From the NCBI GenBank assembly GCA_021404685.1, contig QWHC01000017.1, positions 1-64,000 of the forward strand: a stretch of 64,000 nt of DNA. The letters run 5' to 3'. The stretch is from Chloroflexi bacterium CFX4 (GTDB lineage Bacteria; Chloroflexota; Anaerolineae; Aggregatilineales; UBA2796). The notes under the pieces were generated by a model. It worked only from the letters and a program-made list of their open reading frames with translations. It did no database searches and was not told the origin of the DNA. This document shows, one piece after another, positions 8,799 to 17,765 of this stretch. The translations under genes were made by a program, and so were the position numbers. Each line of letters begins with the position of its first letter. Positions within the stretch are counted from its first letter, which is position 1.

Positions 8799-10537
8799 CC
8801 ACTACCACTGCTGAAGCGCCGAGTATGGTCAGCAGCGAAACGCTGATCAACACACACCTAACAGAGCGCCGCCGTTGGCTAATCATCGCGTTGGTGTTGG
8901 TGCCGGTCTTTGTTGGTTCGCTCGATCTGACCATCATCTCCGCCATTCTGCCAGAGGTGCTGATCAAGCTGAATATCCCGATTGATACCAATTTGGGAGC
9001 GGCGGCGTGGATGGTGACGGGCTACCTGCTCGCCTACACGGTCAGCATGGCATTGATGGGGCGCTTTTCGGATATGGTGGGCAGGCGCGGCGCATTTTTG
9101 GTGTGCCTTGCGCTGTTCATCATCGGCTCGTGGTGGGTGGCAACCGCGCACCTTTTTCCAACAGTGCTGCTCAATGATATTGCGCGGCGCTATCTTGGGC
9201 AGCGCCCAGACCTGAATCAGCTTACGCTGCTCTCAGTCATCATCGGGCGCGTGATTCAAGCGTTGGGCGCCGGCGCGGTTGTGCCAGTCAGCCTTGCACT
9301 GGTCGCTGATCTATATCCACCGCAGCGGCGTGCCGCAGCCGTCGGCTTCGTCGGTGCGATGGATACGCTCGGCTGGGTGCTAGGGCATCTGTACGGCGGC
9401 TTGATGGTCGGCTTCTTTCAGCAATATGGCGAGTCAATTCGGCTGTGGCTGACAGGGCTTGGCTTGGCGCTGCCAGCACCAGACTGGCGCACGCTCTTTT
9501 GGATCAATGTGCCGTTGGGTGCCTTCGCCTTCGTGCTGATGCTGTTTGCCCTGCGCGGTGTGCAGCATCCTACGGGCAAAGGGCGCTTTGACCTGATCGG
9601 TGGGCTGCTCATCGCAGCAGCGCTGACCTGCCTTGTGCTTGGGCTGGGTGGCAACACAGATGTGACAGGCGCAACCAGCCTCCAAGCACTGGAGGCGCAG
9701 ACGAGCGAATCACCTTACAATGTGCCACTGCTCCTAGTAGCGGCGGCGATCTTTGGCGGCTTTCTGCTCTGGGAATGGCGGCACAAATATCCGCTGTTGG
9801 AGTTGCATTTGTTCCGCCAGCGCGCCGTGAGTGCGGCAACGCTCACCAACTTGCTGATCGGCTTCCTGCTGATGCTTGGCTTGGTCAGCGTGCCGCTCCT
9901 GATCAACTTGCGCGCCGAGAATGCCAGTGCAGAGTCCATTGCGCGGGCAGCCGAGCGCGCCGGTGTGCTGCTTTCGGCGCTGACCATACCGATGGCGTTG
10001 GCCGCCGTGCCGGGTGCGCTGCTTTCGGGCAGAATCGGCTTTCGGAACACGACGCTGATAGGCATTCTGATGGCAATCGGTGGCTTTCTGCTATCGGGCA
10101 GCACATGGCGCGCCGACACACCCGAAGTGCTAATGGGCTTGCACCTAGCACTGATCGGCGTCGGTTTGGGCTTGACCATTGCGCCGATAGGTACAGTGGT
10201 CATCAATGCAGTGGACGCCAGCCGACGCGGTGTTGCCTCTGCCTTGGTGCTGATCATGCGCTATCTGGGCATGACGATTGCCATTCCAAGCATGACGACC
10301 TACGCGCTCAGCCGCTTGAATTACATGGTCAGCCTTGCCCGCGAGTCTTTTGGGCTAGATTGGGCAGCAGAGCAGATTCAGCGTGAGTCGGTGCGCGTCT
10401 ACTTCGAGTCGGGCGTGGCGGTCATCGCAGAAATGCTCTTGATCGGCGCACTGATCGGTGTTGTGGCACTTCTACCCGCTTTGTGGCTGCGCGGCAAGCA
10501 GCCACAGATCGAAACACAAGAACGAGATGGAGCGTAA
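8795..10537 (+). CDS. MFS transporter, DHA2 / P55-like (14 TM)
   Basis: A 580-residue inner-membrane transporter of the DHA2 drug-proton antiporter type with about 14 hydrophobic segments. Motif A is seen as GRFSDMVGRRG after the second span. GRVIQALGAGAVVP follows in the fourth span, and a glycine-rich LGWVLGHLYGG sits where the antiporter motif is expected. It is coupled by ATGA overlap to an LprG-like lipoprotein. In Mycobacterium the P55 (Rv1410c) partner of LprG exports triacylglycerol. A role in lipid export here is inferred from that pairing; a generic multidrug pump is the alternative. Confidence 0.88.
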   Translation: MTTTTAEAPSMVSSETLINTHLTERRRWLIIALVLVPVFVGSLDLTIISAILPEVLIKLNIPIDTNLGAAAWMVTGYLLAYTVSMALMGRFSDMVGRRGAFLVCLALFIIGSWWVATAHLFPTVLLNDIARRYLGQRPDLNQLTLLSVIIGRVIQALGAGAVVPVSLALVADLYPPQRRAAAVGFVGAMDTLGWVLGHLYGGLMVGFFQQYGESIRLWLTGLGLALPAPDWRTLFWINVPLGAFAFVLMLFALRGVQHPTGKGRFDLIGGLLIAAALTCLVLGLGGNTDVTGATSLQALEAQTSESPYNVPLLLVAAAIFGGFLLWEWRHKYPLLELHLFRQRAVSAATLTNLLIGFLLMLGLVSVPLLINLRAENASAESIARAAERAGVLLSALTIPMALAAVPGALLSGRIGFRNTTLIGILMAIGGFLLSGSTWRADTPEVLMGLHLALIGVGLGLTIAPIGTVVINAVDASRRGVASALVLIMRYLGMTIAIPSMTTYALSRLNYMVSLARESFGLDWAAEQIQRESVRVYFESGVAVIAEMLLIGALIGVVALLPALWLRGKQPQIETQERDGA

Positions 10538-10540
10538 CAC

Positions 10541-11644
10541 ATGAAATACTTAATCTGGGCGCTGATCGTCGCCCTGACTGTTGCCTTGCTGCCAACGCGC
10601 AGCGCCGCGGCTGCTAATCCGAACCGTTTGGTTGGCACGCGCTGGAAACTGCTTGCCTTTGGCACTGAAAACGCACCGAACACGCCCATTGGGCAGCAAT
10701 CAATCACGCTCAATTTGGGCGCAGATGCCATTGGCGGCTCAGGCGGCTGCAATACCTACGGCGGCAGCTACGCCGTGAATGGCGAGACAATCAGCTTCAA
10801 GGAAATCTTCAGCACCTTGATGGCGTGTGAGCCAATTGCCGTCACACAGCAAGAGCAGGCGTACTTCCAAGCCTTAGGCACAGCCACACGCTTCCGCTTT
10901 GAGGATGGGTTGCTGATCATCAGCTATGGGAACGGCGAGGCGTTGGTTTTCACGCGCCTGATCGATCTGGCAGACAGCCAGTGGCGCTTGATCAACTACA
11001 GCGCGCCAAGTGCCGAGATCGCACTGCCCGACTCACCTGCCATCACGCTCACGCTGACGGCAGAACGGGCAAGTGGTTCGGGCGGCTGCAACAGCTATAC
11101 CGCAGCGCTGACCTATGCTGAAGATCGGCTTAGCTTGGCGCAGATTGCCAGCACGCAAATGGCGTGCGATGAGCCGACTATGAACATGGAAACGATCTAC
11201 TTTGAGGCACTGGCAAAAGCAGAGCGCTATCAGATTGTGGATGGGCAGCTTGTGCTGCTGGGTGACGACGGGCAGCGCCTAACCTTTGTGCGGCTACCAA
11301 CCTTTACCGAGTCGGCTTGGCAGTTGGTTGCCTACGGCGCACCGAACAACTTAAGCGCCGTGGTAGAGACTGAGATCACGCTCAGCTTTGCCGAAGGGCG
11401 TGCGGTTGGGAACGGCGGCTGCAATCAGTACAATGCGCCGTTCGAGGTAGCGGGCGACTCGCTGAGTTTTGGCGCTGTGGTCAGCACGCGGCGCGCCTGC
11501 CTCAGCACTGCCCTCAGCCAGCAAGAACAGGCATACTTCCGAGCGCTAGAGACAGTGCTATACTACGCACAGGCGGGCGATGAACTGACGCTCTACTACG
11601 GAAATAACGAGACGTTGGTCTTTAAGCGCATCGGTTCAGAGTAG
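10541..11644 (+). CDS. Exported protein with three META (HslJ-like) domains
   Basis: A 367-residue secreted protein starting 3 nt after the MFS gene, with GGAG upstream, hence third in the operon. A signal peptide (about 1-25, ending SAAAA) is followed by three META domains at about 28-137, 145-252 and 257-365. Each opens with a W-x-L segment and has the hallmark GGCN motif (GGSGGCNTY, GSGGCNSY, GNGGCNQY), then a conserved cysteine (LMACEP, QMACDE, RRACLS) and a final VFxR or TFVR strand. META domains occur in the HslJ heat-shock protein and secreted factors; the molecular function is unclear. Confidence 0.85.
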   Translation: MKYLIWALIVALTVALLPTRSAAAANPNRLVGTRWKLLAFGTENAPNTPIGQQSITLNLGADAIGGSGGCNTYGGSYAVNGETISFKEIFSTLMACEPIAVTQQEQAYFQALGTATRFRFEDGLLIISYGNGEALVFTRLIDLADSQWRLINYSAPSAEIALPDSPAITLTLTAERASGSGGCNSYTAALTYAEDRLSLAQIASTQMACDEPTMNMETIYFEALAKAERYQIVDGQLVLLGDDGQRLTFVRLPTFTESAWQLVAYGAPNNLSAVVETEITLSFAEGRAVGNGGCNQYNAPFEVAGDSLSFGAVVSTRRACLSTALSQQEQAYFRALETVLYYAQAGDELTLYYGNNETLVFKRIGSE

Positions 11645-11652
11645 ACATAATG

Positions 11653-11684
11653 ATGGGTGTGGTGCATTTTTGCACCATGCCCAT
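11653..11684 (+). terminator. Hairpin after the META-protein gene
   Basis: ATGGGTGTGGTGCA (11653-11666) pairs with TGCACCATGCCCAT (11671-11684) around a TTTT loop, with two wobbles. It begins 8 nt past the stop. No T tract follows, so termination strength is uncertain. Confidence 0.5.
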
Positions 11685-11756
11685 TCGGTTACACGGCGTA
11701 ACGGGCTACCATAATCTGCGTAGAAGCATAACTAAAGTTGAGCGGAGGTGTGCAAG

Positions 11757-12362
11757 ATGAGCTTTTTCACCGCGCCGTTGAACAAAAACGATTTTGACGA
11801 ACGCGACTTGAGCGAGAACCACGAAGGGCGCCTAAGCGAACGCCAAGTGCGCCGTGTGCGCCAAAACGGCGTTGTACAAACAGGCATTTGGCTAAGTGTA
11901 GCGGCGTTTAGCCTGCTGGTCGCTGTATTTGCAATAGTGCGCGATAACGCTTTGGCAATGTTTGCCGCCGGTACATTTGGCGCGCTCATGGTCGCGCTTG
12001 CGAGTGTTACTTTCACCCGTATGCGTGATGATGTCCATTTGGGGCAAGTTGCCCGCCTTGAGGGCCCTATCAAGCTAAACATCACGGCCGCGCAATACAC
12101 TGTATCTTACAGCGTTAAGATTGGTAGGCGCACTTTTGGCATCAACCAGAAATTGCTGCTCAGCCTGCGCGATGGCGATCACTACACCGTCTACTACGCG
12201 CCGAAATCTGGCATCCTGCTGGCAATTGAGCCAAGTCTGCCGCTGGAACAGGTAAAAGACAAGCGCAAACTGATGCTCGGCGATGATGGCGAACTTGTGC
12301 CGCTGGATGAACTGACCGACAATCAGGTTGATTCGTTGACAGAGCGCGGCAGCCGCACATAA
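11757..12362 (+). CDS. Small two-TM membrane protein with GDDGELVPLDEL tail
   Basis: A 201-residue unknown. The start is set by a GGAGG site 8 nt before the ATG; an in-frame GTG at 11748 overlaps that site and was rejected. A charged N-terminus is followed by two membrane spans (about 42-62 and 66-86) and a soluble beta-rich domain containing YTVSYSVKIGRRTFGI and DHYTVYYAPKSG. The C-terminal part carries LGDDGELVPLDELTD. The same tail motif closes the otherwise unrelated membrane protein at 44017-44415. The 3' end overlaps the convergent histidine kinase gene by 40 nt. Confidence 0.75.
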   Translation: MSFFTAPLNKNDFDERDLSENHEGRLSERQVRRVRQNGVVQTGIWLSVAAFSLLVAVFAIVRDNALAMFAAGTFGALMVALASVTFTRMRDDVHLGQVARLEGPIKLNITAAQYTVSYSVKIGRRTFGINQKLLLSLRDGDHYTVYYAPKSGILLAIEPSLPLEQVKDKRKLMLGDDGELVPLDELTDNQVDSLTERGSRT

Positions 12363-13855
12363 AAGATTGTGCCTTTGCCAAGTGCGCTCTCAAAGCTGAT
12401 GCTGCCGTTATGCAGTTCGACGATCAACTTGGTGATCGCCAGCCCTAGCCCTGTGCCACGCACACCGCCCACATTTCCCGCCCGATGAAACGCCTCGAAC
12501 AGGCGCTTCTGATCTTCTGGTGGAATGCCAATGCCGCTATCGCTAACTTGCAGCACAGCCTGGTTGGTGTCTGCTGCAAGGCTGACCACAATCGGACTGC
12601 CCTTCGGTGAATATTTAACAGCATTGCCAAGCAGGTTCAGCAGCACTTGCTCAATCAGTTTGGCATCAAAGGGAAGTACCAAGTCGCGCTGAGCGCCTTC
12701 GTAAGATAGGCGATGTTCGCTGCCAAGCGTGCTGACGAAATCACGGAAGATGGTATGGCAGTGCGCGGCAAAATCGCCCAGTTGTGGTTGGCAGCGCAGT
12801 TTGCCCGCTTCTGCTTCACCCAACGCTAACACATCATCCACAATGGCATTTAGGCGTGCGATGCCCTGTTTAATGGCGCTCAAGCGTGCGGTGCGCTGCT
12901 CCACCGACATTTTATCGAAATAATCTGTCAGCATATCGGCGGCAAGGCGCATAGAGGCAAGTGGATTGCGTAAGTCGTGGGTGATCATTGAGATCAGGCG
13001 TGAGCGCAGTTGGCGAAGGTCTTTCTCTTTTTCCAGCTCCACCTGAAGGATTTCAGCGGTCAGGCGCGCCTCTTCCATCTGTTTGCGCTCGGTCACATCA
13101 TGCATTGTCGCAAGAAAGAAGCGCCGCCCATCCAAGTAAATCTCGCTAATGGACAAGTCAATCATGAAGTGTGTGCCATCGGCGCGTTTGGCAATCACTT
13201 CCCGCGATTTGCCAATGATGTGCGGCACACCGTTCTGTATATAACGCTGCATGTAGCTATCGTGCTGAGTCGCATCCACCTTGTTCATCAAGAGTTCCAC
13301 AGAGCGCCCGATGAGTGATTCTTGTGTGTAGCCGAACAACTTTAAGATTGCTGGATTAACGCGCACAATGATACCGTTCTCATCAGCGATCAGGATGCCA
13401 TCCATCACATTTTCGATGACAGCCTGCATCTGGCGCACCAGTGCATCGCGTTCGCGTTCAGCGCGTGCTTTTTCCAACTGTATGTGGCGCACCTGAATGG
13501 CGTGTTCAACTGCCTGCCCAAGCCGCGAAAGGCGATCTTTCAGCAAATAGTCATAGGCGCCGCGCCGCAGGCACTCCACGACCAATTCTTCGCTCACACT
13601 GCCTGTTACGACGATAAACGGAATATCTAACCCACGCGCTTGCAAATCAGCCAGTGCCTGTAACGCATCGTAATTGGGCAGGTCGTAGTCTGCGATAATG
13701 ACATCAAAGGTTGGCGAGAGTTTGGCAAGATACTCTGCCTTGCTTGCCGCGATCTGCCATTGGACGGTGTACCCTGCTTGGCGGAGCGTGTGTGTGATCA
13801 ATTCAGCGTCGTCGGCAAAGTCGTCAACGATCAGCACATGGAGTGGCGTCGGCAT
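12323..13855 (-). CDS. REC-PAS hybrid sensor histidine kinase
   Basis: A 510-residue soluble kinase: receiver domain (about 1-120, VLIVDDFADDAE with the acceptor in VIIADYDLP), a linker helix, a PAS domain (about 140-260, NVMDGILIADENGIIVRVN), an HisKA domain (SMITHDLRNPLASM, phospho-His) and an HATPase_c domain (LLNLLGNAVKYSPKG, VSDSGIGIPPED, GTGLGLAI). Receiver-first kinases usually take phosphate from an upstream kinase. It is the third of three consecutive minus-strand signalling genes. GTG 13861 is an alternative start; ATG 13855 directly precedes the receiver. Confidence 0.9.
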   Translation of the reverse strand: MPTPLHVLIVDDFADDAELITHTLRQAGYTVQWQIAASKAEYLAKLSPTFDVIIADYDLPNYDALQALADLQARGLDIPFIVVTGSVSEELVVECLRRGAYDYLLKDRLSRLGQAVEHAIQVRHIQLEKARAERERDALVRQMQAVIENVMDGILIADENGIIVRVNPAILKLFGYTQESLIGRSVELLMNKVDATQHDSYMQRYIQNGVPHIIGKSREVIAKRADGTHFMIDLSISEIYLDGRRFFLATMHDVTERKQMEEARLTAEILQVELEKEKDLRQLRSRLISMITHDLRNPLASMRLAADMLTDYFDKMSVEQRTARLSAIKQGIARLNAIVDDVLALGEAEAGKLRCQPQLGDFAAHCHTIFRDFVSTLGSEHRLSYEGAQRDLVLPFDAKLIEQVLLNLLGNAVKYSPKGSPIVVSLAADTNQAVLQVSDSGIGIPPEDQKRLFEAFHRAGNVGGVRGTGLGLAITKLIVELHNGSISFESALGKGTIFYVRLPRSVNEST

Positions 13856-13882
13856 AAACACATCTCGCTAACCAGCAAAATT

Positions 13883-14323
13883 TTAGATAGGTGGTTCATT
13901 CAAGAGCAGCCAGTACATGCCCAACTGCCGAACTGCCTCCCGAAACTGCTCAAAATCTACGGGCTTGACAATGTAGCTATTAACGCCAAGCGCATAGCAA
14001 TGCTGAATATCAGGTTCCTCACGCGATGAGGTGAGCGCTACAACTGGGATGTTGCGCGTGCGCGGATCGGCTTTTAGGCGTTCCAACACTTGCAATCCGT
14101 CTATTTTGGGCAGTTTCAGGTCTAACAACACTAAACGCGGATGATTGGAAATATTGCGATCCGCATACTGCCCTGTGGCAAACAGAAAGTCGAGCGCTTC
14201 GGCGCCATCGCGCACCACGAGAATTTGATTGGCAAGGCGCGCTTCCGTAAGGGTGAGAACAGTTAACTCCTCGTCATCAGGATTGTCCTCAATCAGCAGA
14301 ATTTCAACGGTTCGGTAAGGCAT
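13883..14323 (-). CDS. Single-domain response regulator (Rcp1-like)
   Basis: A 146-residue stand-alone receiver. It has the acidic pair in LLIEDNPDDEE, the phosphoacceptor Asp in LVLLDLKLPKIDG, the switch Thr/Ser in VALTSSREE and the conserved Lys in YIVKPVDFEQF. No output domain is present. The NPDDEELT spacing resembles Rcp1-type regulators that pair with PAS or phytochrome-like kinases. It overlaps the upstream kinase by 20 nt, and its start has an AGGAGA site. A phosphorelay with both flanking kinases is likely. Confidence 0.9.
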   Translation of the reverse strand: MPYRTVEILLIEDNPDDEELTVLTLTEARLANQILVVRDGAEALDFLFATGQYADRNISNHPRLVLLDLKLPKIDGLQVLERLKADPRTRNIPVVALTSSREEPDIQHCYALGVNSYIVKPVDFEQFREAVRQLGMYWLLLNEPPI

Positions 14324-16034
14324 GGTGTGCGTTCTCTCCTAGCGTGAAATAGAAGGTAGCACCTTGATTTGGCGCACCGTGCGCCCAGATGCGTCCGCCG
14401 TGCCGCGTGATAATGCGCTTGACAATTGCCAGACCTACACCATTCCCTTCATAGTCGCGCTGATCGTGCAGGCGTTGGAATACTGCAAAGAGTTTGTCGG
14501 TGTAGGTAGCGTCGAAGCCAACGCCGTTATCAGCAACACAGTAGACAGTTTCACCTTCTAAGGTTGTGGCGTTGATGCGAATGCGTGGTGACTGTGCTTT
14601 ACGCGAATATTTTATAGCATTATTAACTAAATTCGCGTAAACTTGTTCTAACAATGCCCGATCTGCTAGGCACTGTGGCATCTCTGCTACTTCAAACTGG
14701 GCTTGTAAATCAGGCTGCGCTGAACGCAGATCATCAATTACCTTATTCACAAGCTGCGTTGGCGAAACGCTCGCCAAACGCAACGGCTGCCTGCCTAAGC
14801 GCGAAAGGCGTAGCAAATCGTCTATCAGCCTCCCCATGCGTGTGGCATTCTCTTGAATACGCCGCAAATAATGCTGCGCCTGTTCGGGCAGTGCGGCAGC
14901 GTGGTTTTCCATCAGCACCTTGGCAAAGCCATCCATAGCGCGCAGTGGCGCACGCAAATCATGCGAGACGGAATAGGTGAACGCCTCCAACTCCTGATTT
15001 GTCTCTTGCAGTTGTGCTGTCACTGCCTGTATTTCTTGTTCGGCAAGGCGGCGCTCAGTAATATCTTCGCCAACGGCCTGCACTTCGATCACATGCCCAT
15101 CTACATCGCGGATCGGTGTATCGCGCCAGACTTGCCAGCGCAGCTCACCTTCGGCGTTAATTGCTTGATGCTGATAAACCTCCTCATGTGGGCGTTCCAC
15201 CAGCGCTTGGACATAAGCGCGGGTCGCGTCGCGCTGTTCTTCGGGAATTAGCTCTAGAAAGCTGCGCCCAACCAGTTCGTCAGGCGTTTTGCCAAAATGA
15301 CGGCAGTAAGCATTGTTGACAAAGGTCAGTGTTGTATCGGGCAGGTAGCGGCAGATCATCTCACTCTGCGTCTCCAAGATGGCGCGGTAGCGCGCCTCGC
15401 TCTGGGCAAGTTCGGCAGTCCGTGCTGCAACACGCTGCTCTAATTCGGCGGCATAGCGCTGCAATTTGTGGTTGACAACTTCAAGATTGCCAATGAACAG
15501 CCAGACCAATACCGCAGCAATCACATAATAAATGCTGCTGGTGAACCAGTAATTCAATGCTGTAAAAGGCAGGCGGCTCAATAAGCCCGCATGATCCAAA
15601 GCTAACAGGATGCCACCATAAAAAATGCTGACGCCTGCCAGCAGCACACTGGCGCGTTTCCCCAAAACAAAGCCGCATAGCATCACGATGACTGTAAGCC
15701 CAAAACTGCCGGTTGTGCCGTTGCCGCCCGTCACAAGTGCAGCGAAGGCGACAATCAGCCATACGAACCCTATAAAAATATAGCTGACGGTTTGTACATA
15801 ACCTTTTCGCAGCCCAATCAGCAGCACTGCCAAGCCCACCGCGCCTATCAGTGCGATGAGAAAGTTGCGAAACAGCAGAGGATTACTCGGTAGGATGACA
15901 ATATAGACTGTGGCAACGGCTGCACTGCTGATTAAACAAGTCAGGATCAGCACGTGAAGCAGTCGGGCGCGGCGCGTAGTCTCGACATTCGGAAAAGTAG
16001 GTGGGTGCAGCCAGATGGGTAAGTGTTTAAGCAT
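14304..16034 (-). CDS. Membrane PAS sensor histidine kinase
   Basis: A 576-residue protein with about six membrane spans in residues 25-200, a coiled linker (ELEQRVAARTAELAQSEARY), a PAS domain (about 215-335) and a kinase core. The HisKA phospho-site is SYSVSHDLRAPLRAMDGF; the N box is VNNAIKYSRK, followed by VADNGVGFDA and GNGVGLAIVKR. Kinases of this type commonly work with Rcp1-like regulators, and its 3' end overlaps such a gene. It is first in the three-gene signalling unit and divergent from the ABC operon. The ATG has a GAGGT site 8 nt upstream. Confidence 0.9.
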   Translation of the reverse strand: MLKHLPIWLHPPTFPNVETTRRARLLHVLILTCLISSAAVATVYIVILPSNPLLFRNFLIALIGAVGLAVLLIGLRKGYVQTVSYIFIGFVWLIVAFAALVTGGNGTTGSFGLTVIVMLCGFVLGKRASVLLAGVSIFYGGILLALDHAGLLSRLPFTALNYWFTSSIYYVIAAVLVWLFIGNLEVVNHKLQRYAAELEQRVAARTAELAQSEARYRAILETQSEMICRYLPDTTLTFVNNAYCRHFGKTPDELVGRSFLELIPEEQRDATRAYVQALVERPHEEVYQHQAINAEGELRWQVWRDTPIRDVDGHVIEVQAVGEDITERRLAEQEIQAVTAQLQETNQELEAFTYSVSHDLRAPLRAMDGFAKVLMENHAAALPEQAQHYLRRIQENATRMGRLIDDLLRLSRLGRQPLRLASVSPTQLVNKVIDDLRSAQPDLQAQFEVAEMPQCLADRALLEQVYANLVNNAIKYSRKAQSPRIRINATTLEGETVYCVADNGVGFDATYTDKLFAVFQRLHDQRDYEGNGVGLAIVKRIITRHGGRIWAHGAPNQGATFYFTLGENAHHALPNR

Positions 16035-16075
16035 TTTTAAGACCTCATCGGCAAGGAAGGTAGGCAGGTTTACGG

Positions 16076-16081
16076 TATACT
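16076..16081 (+). promoter_or_regulatory. Candidate -10 box of the ABC-transporter operon
   Basis: TATACT lies 41 nt before the binding-protein ATG, inside the 88-nt gap shared with the divergent kinase. No clear -35 was found. Confidence 0.35.
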
Positions 16082-16122
16082 ATGGGTTCAGCCCAATCTT
16101 GGAAAAACAGGTGTGCCTAACC

Positions 16123-17760
16123 ATGCCACGAAATTTTCTACGCACTTTAGCGTTTCTTTCATGTTCTTCTATTGTAATGCTAATTTGTGTGGGCAGCGTA
16201 ATCCTCTCCACGCTGATCACGCGCCAACCGGCGGCTGCACAGCCTGCTGCCTCACGAATTGTCTACGGTTTAACACTGTTGCCCAGCGGCTTTGATCCAC
16301 ATATTAACGCCTCGTCAGAGCTAGGTATCCCGCTGCGCTCCGTCTACGATACACTGGTTTACCGTGATCCGATCACAAAAGATTTTGTGGCAGGGCTTGC
16401 TGAACGGTGGGAAATTTCGCCCGATGGCTTGCTGTACACCTTCTATTTGCGGCGTGATGTGCGCTTTCACGATGGCGAACCATTCGATGCCTACGCCGTT
16501 GCTGCCAACCTCGACCGTATCACTAACCCAGAAACGCGCTCACAGAAGGCAGTCTTTTTGCTCGGCACTTTCGAGCGCTACATCGTAACGGATGCTTACA
16601 CCATTCAGCTTGCCCTCAAAGCGCCTTATGCCCCGCTGCTGGATTCATTGGCGCAAGTTTACTTAGGCATTGCCAGCCCAAAGGCACTGCAAGCCTATAG
16701 CAGCGATCTGTACCAACTGCATCAGGTTGGCACGGGCCCTTACCAAATGGTCGAGTTCATCCCTGGTGATTATATTTTGCTGCGCCGCAACCCTGAATAC
16801 CGTTGGGCACCTGCCTTTTACCTGCCCGACAATCCGTCTCCGGTGGAGGAAATTGAGTTCCGCTTTTTCACCGATCCTGCCACCCGTGCGCCTGCCCTTG
16901 AAAGCGGCGCAGCGCACATCATGGGCGAACTTGCGCCGCTGGATGCCCTTGCGCTGAACCGCCGCGACGATATGACGCTCCTCCCGCAGCCAATTCCCGG
17001 AATGCCGCTGCAATTTTTGTTCAACACTGCCAAAGCACCCACCGACCGCCTCGACGTGCGCCGTGCGATCATCACCGCCACGGACCGCACCGCGATCATT
17101 GACTCGGTCTTTCAACAGCTTTCGCCCGTTGCCTACGGACCGTTGGCGGCTGCCTCGCCCTTCTATGAGGCGCAGATCAAGCAGTTCTATCCCTATAACC
17201 GTGAGGTGGCGCGCCAAGCACTGAGCGATCTCGGCTACACTGATAATGATGGTGACCGCATCCTTGATTTGAACGGCGCACCACTGCGCTTGATCGTCAT
17301 CGTACCGACGTGGGGCAACGCGCCGCAAGTGGCACAGCGCTTACAGAGCCAATGGCGTGATCAGGGCATTGACGCCGAGCTGCGCCAAGTGCCGAATCTG
17401 GCAGGTTTGTTGGCTGCCGTCCAAAGCGGCGATTACCACTTAGTCGCCTTCAACGATTTTGGCGCTGATCCAAGCCTGTTGAACACCTTCTACCTGACCG
17501 ATGGGCGCAACAACTTTATGCGCGTCAGCAACGCCAACCTTGACCAATGGCTGATGCAGGCAACACAGACTAACGATCCTGCCGAGCGCCAAAATTTTTA
17601 CACCGGCGTGCAGGGCTTGATTATGGATCAGGCGCTCATCCTGCCTATTCGTGATTATGTGAACTTGAATGCCTACAGCAAGCGTGTGGGCGGACTAACC
17701 TTCGATGCTTATGGTTGGTTTCCGCTGCTGGCAAACCTGACTTTTAACGCTGACGAGTAG
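16123..17760 (+). CDS. ABC transporter substrate-binding protein (SBP family 5)
   Basis: A 545-residue extracytoplasmic solute receptor of the DppA/OppA type. An N-terminal signal or anchor segment (about 1-42) is followed by the family-typical order: LPSGFDPHINASSELG, VYDTLVYRD, LAERWEISPDG, then YTFYLRRDVRFHDGEPFDA. The length suits peptide- or nickel-binding members, but the ligand cannot be read from sequence. The two permeases follow immediately. The ATG at 16123 was chosen because the upstream in-frame extension lacks signal-peptide character and runs into the divergent kinase. Confidence 0.9.
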   Translation: MPRNFLRTLAFLSCSSIVMLICVGSVILSTLITRQPAAAQPAASRIVYGLTLLPSGFDPHINASSELGIPLRSVYDTLVYRDPITKDFVAGLAERWEISPDGLLYTFYLRRDVRFHDGEPFDAYAVAANLDRITNPETRSQKAVFLLGTFERYIVTDAYTIQLALKAPYAPLLDSLAQVYLGIASPKALQAYSSDLYQLHQVGTGPYQMVEFIPGDYILLRRNPEYRWAPAFYLPDNPSPVEEIEFRFFTDPATRAPALESGAAHIMGELAPLDALALNRRDDMTLLPQPIPGMPLQFLFNTAKAPTDRLDVRRAIITATDRTAIIDSVFQQLSPVAYGPLAAASPFYEAQIKQFYPYNREVARQALSDLGYTDNDGDRILDLNGAPLRLIVIVPTWGNAPQVAQRLQSQWRDQGIDAELRQVPNLAGLLAAVQSGDYHLVAFNDFGADPSLLNTFYLTDGRNNFMRVSNANLDQWLMQATQTNDPAERQNFYTGVQGLIMDQALILPIRDYVNLNAYSKRVGGLTFDAYGWFPLLANLTFNADE

Positions 17761-17765
17761 CTGCC

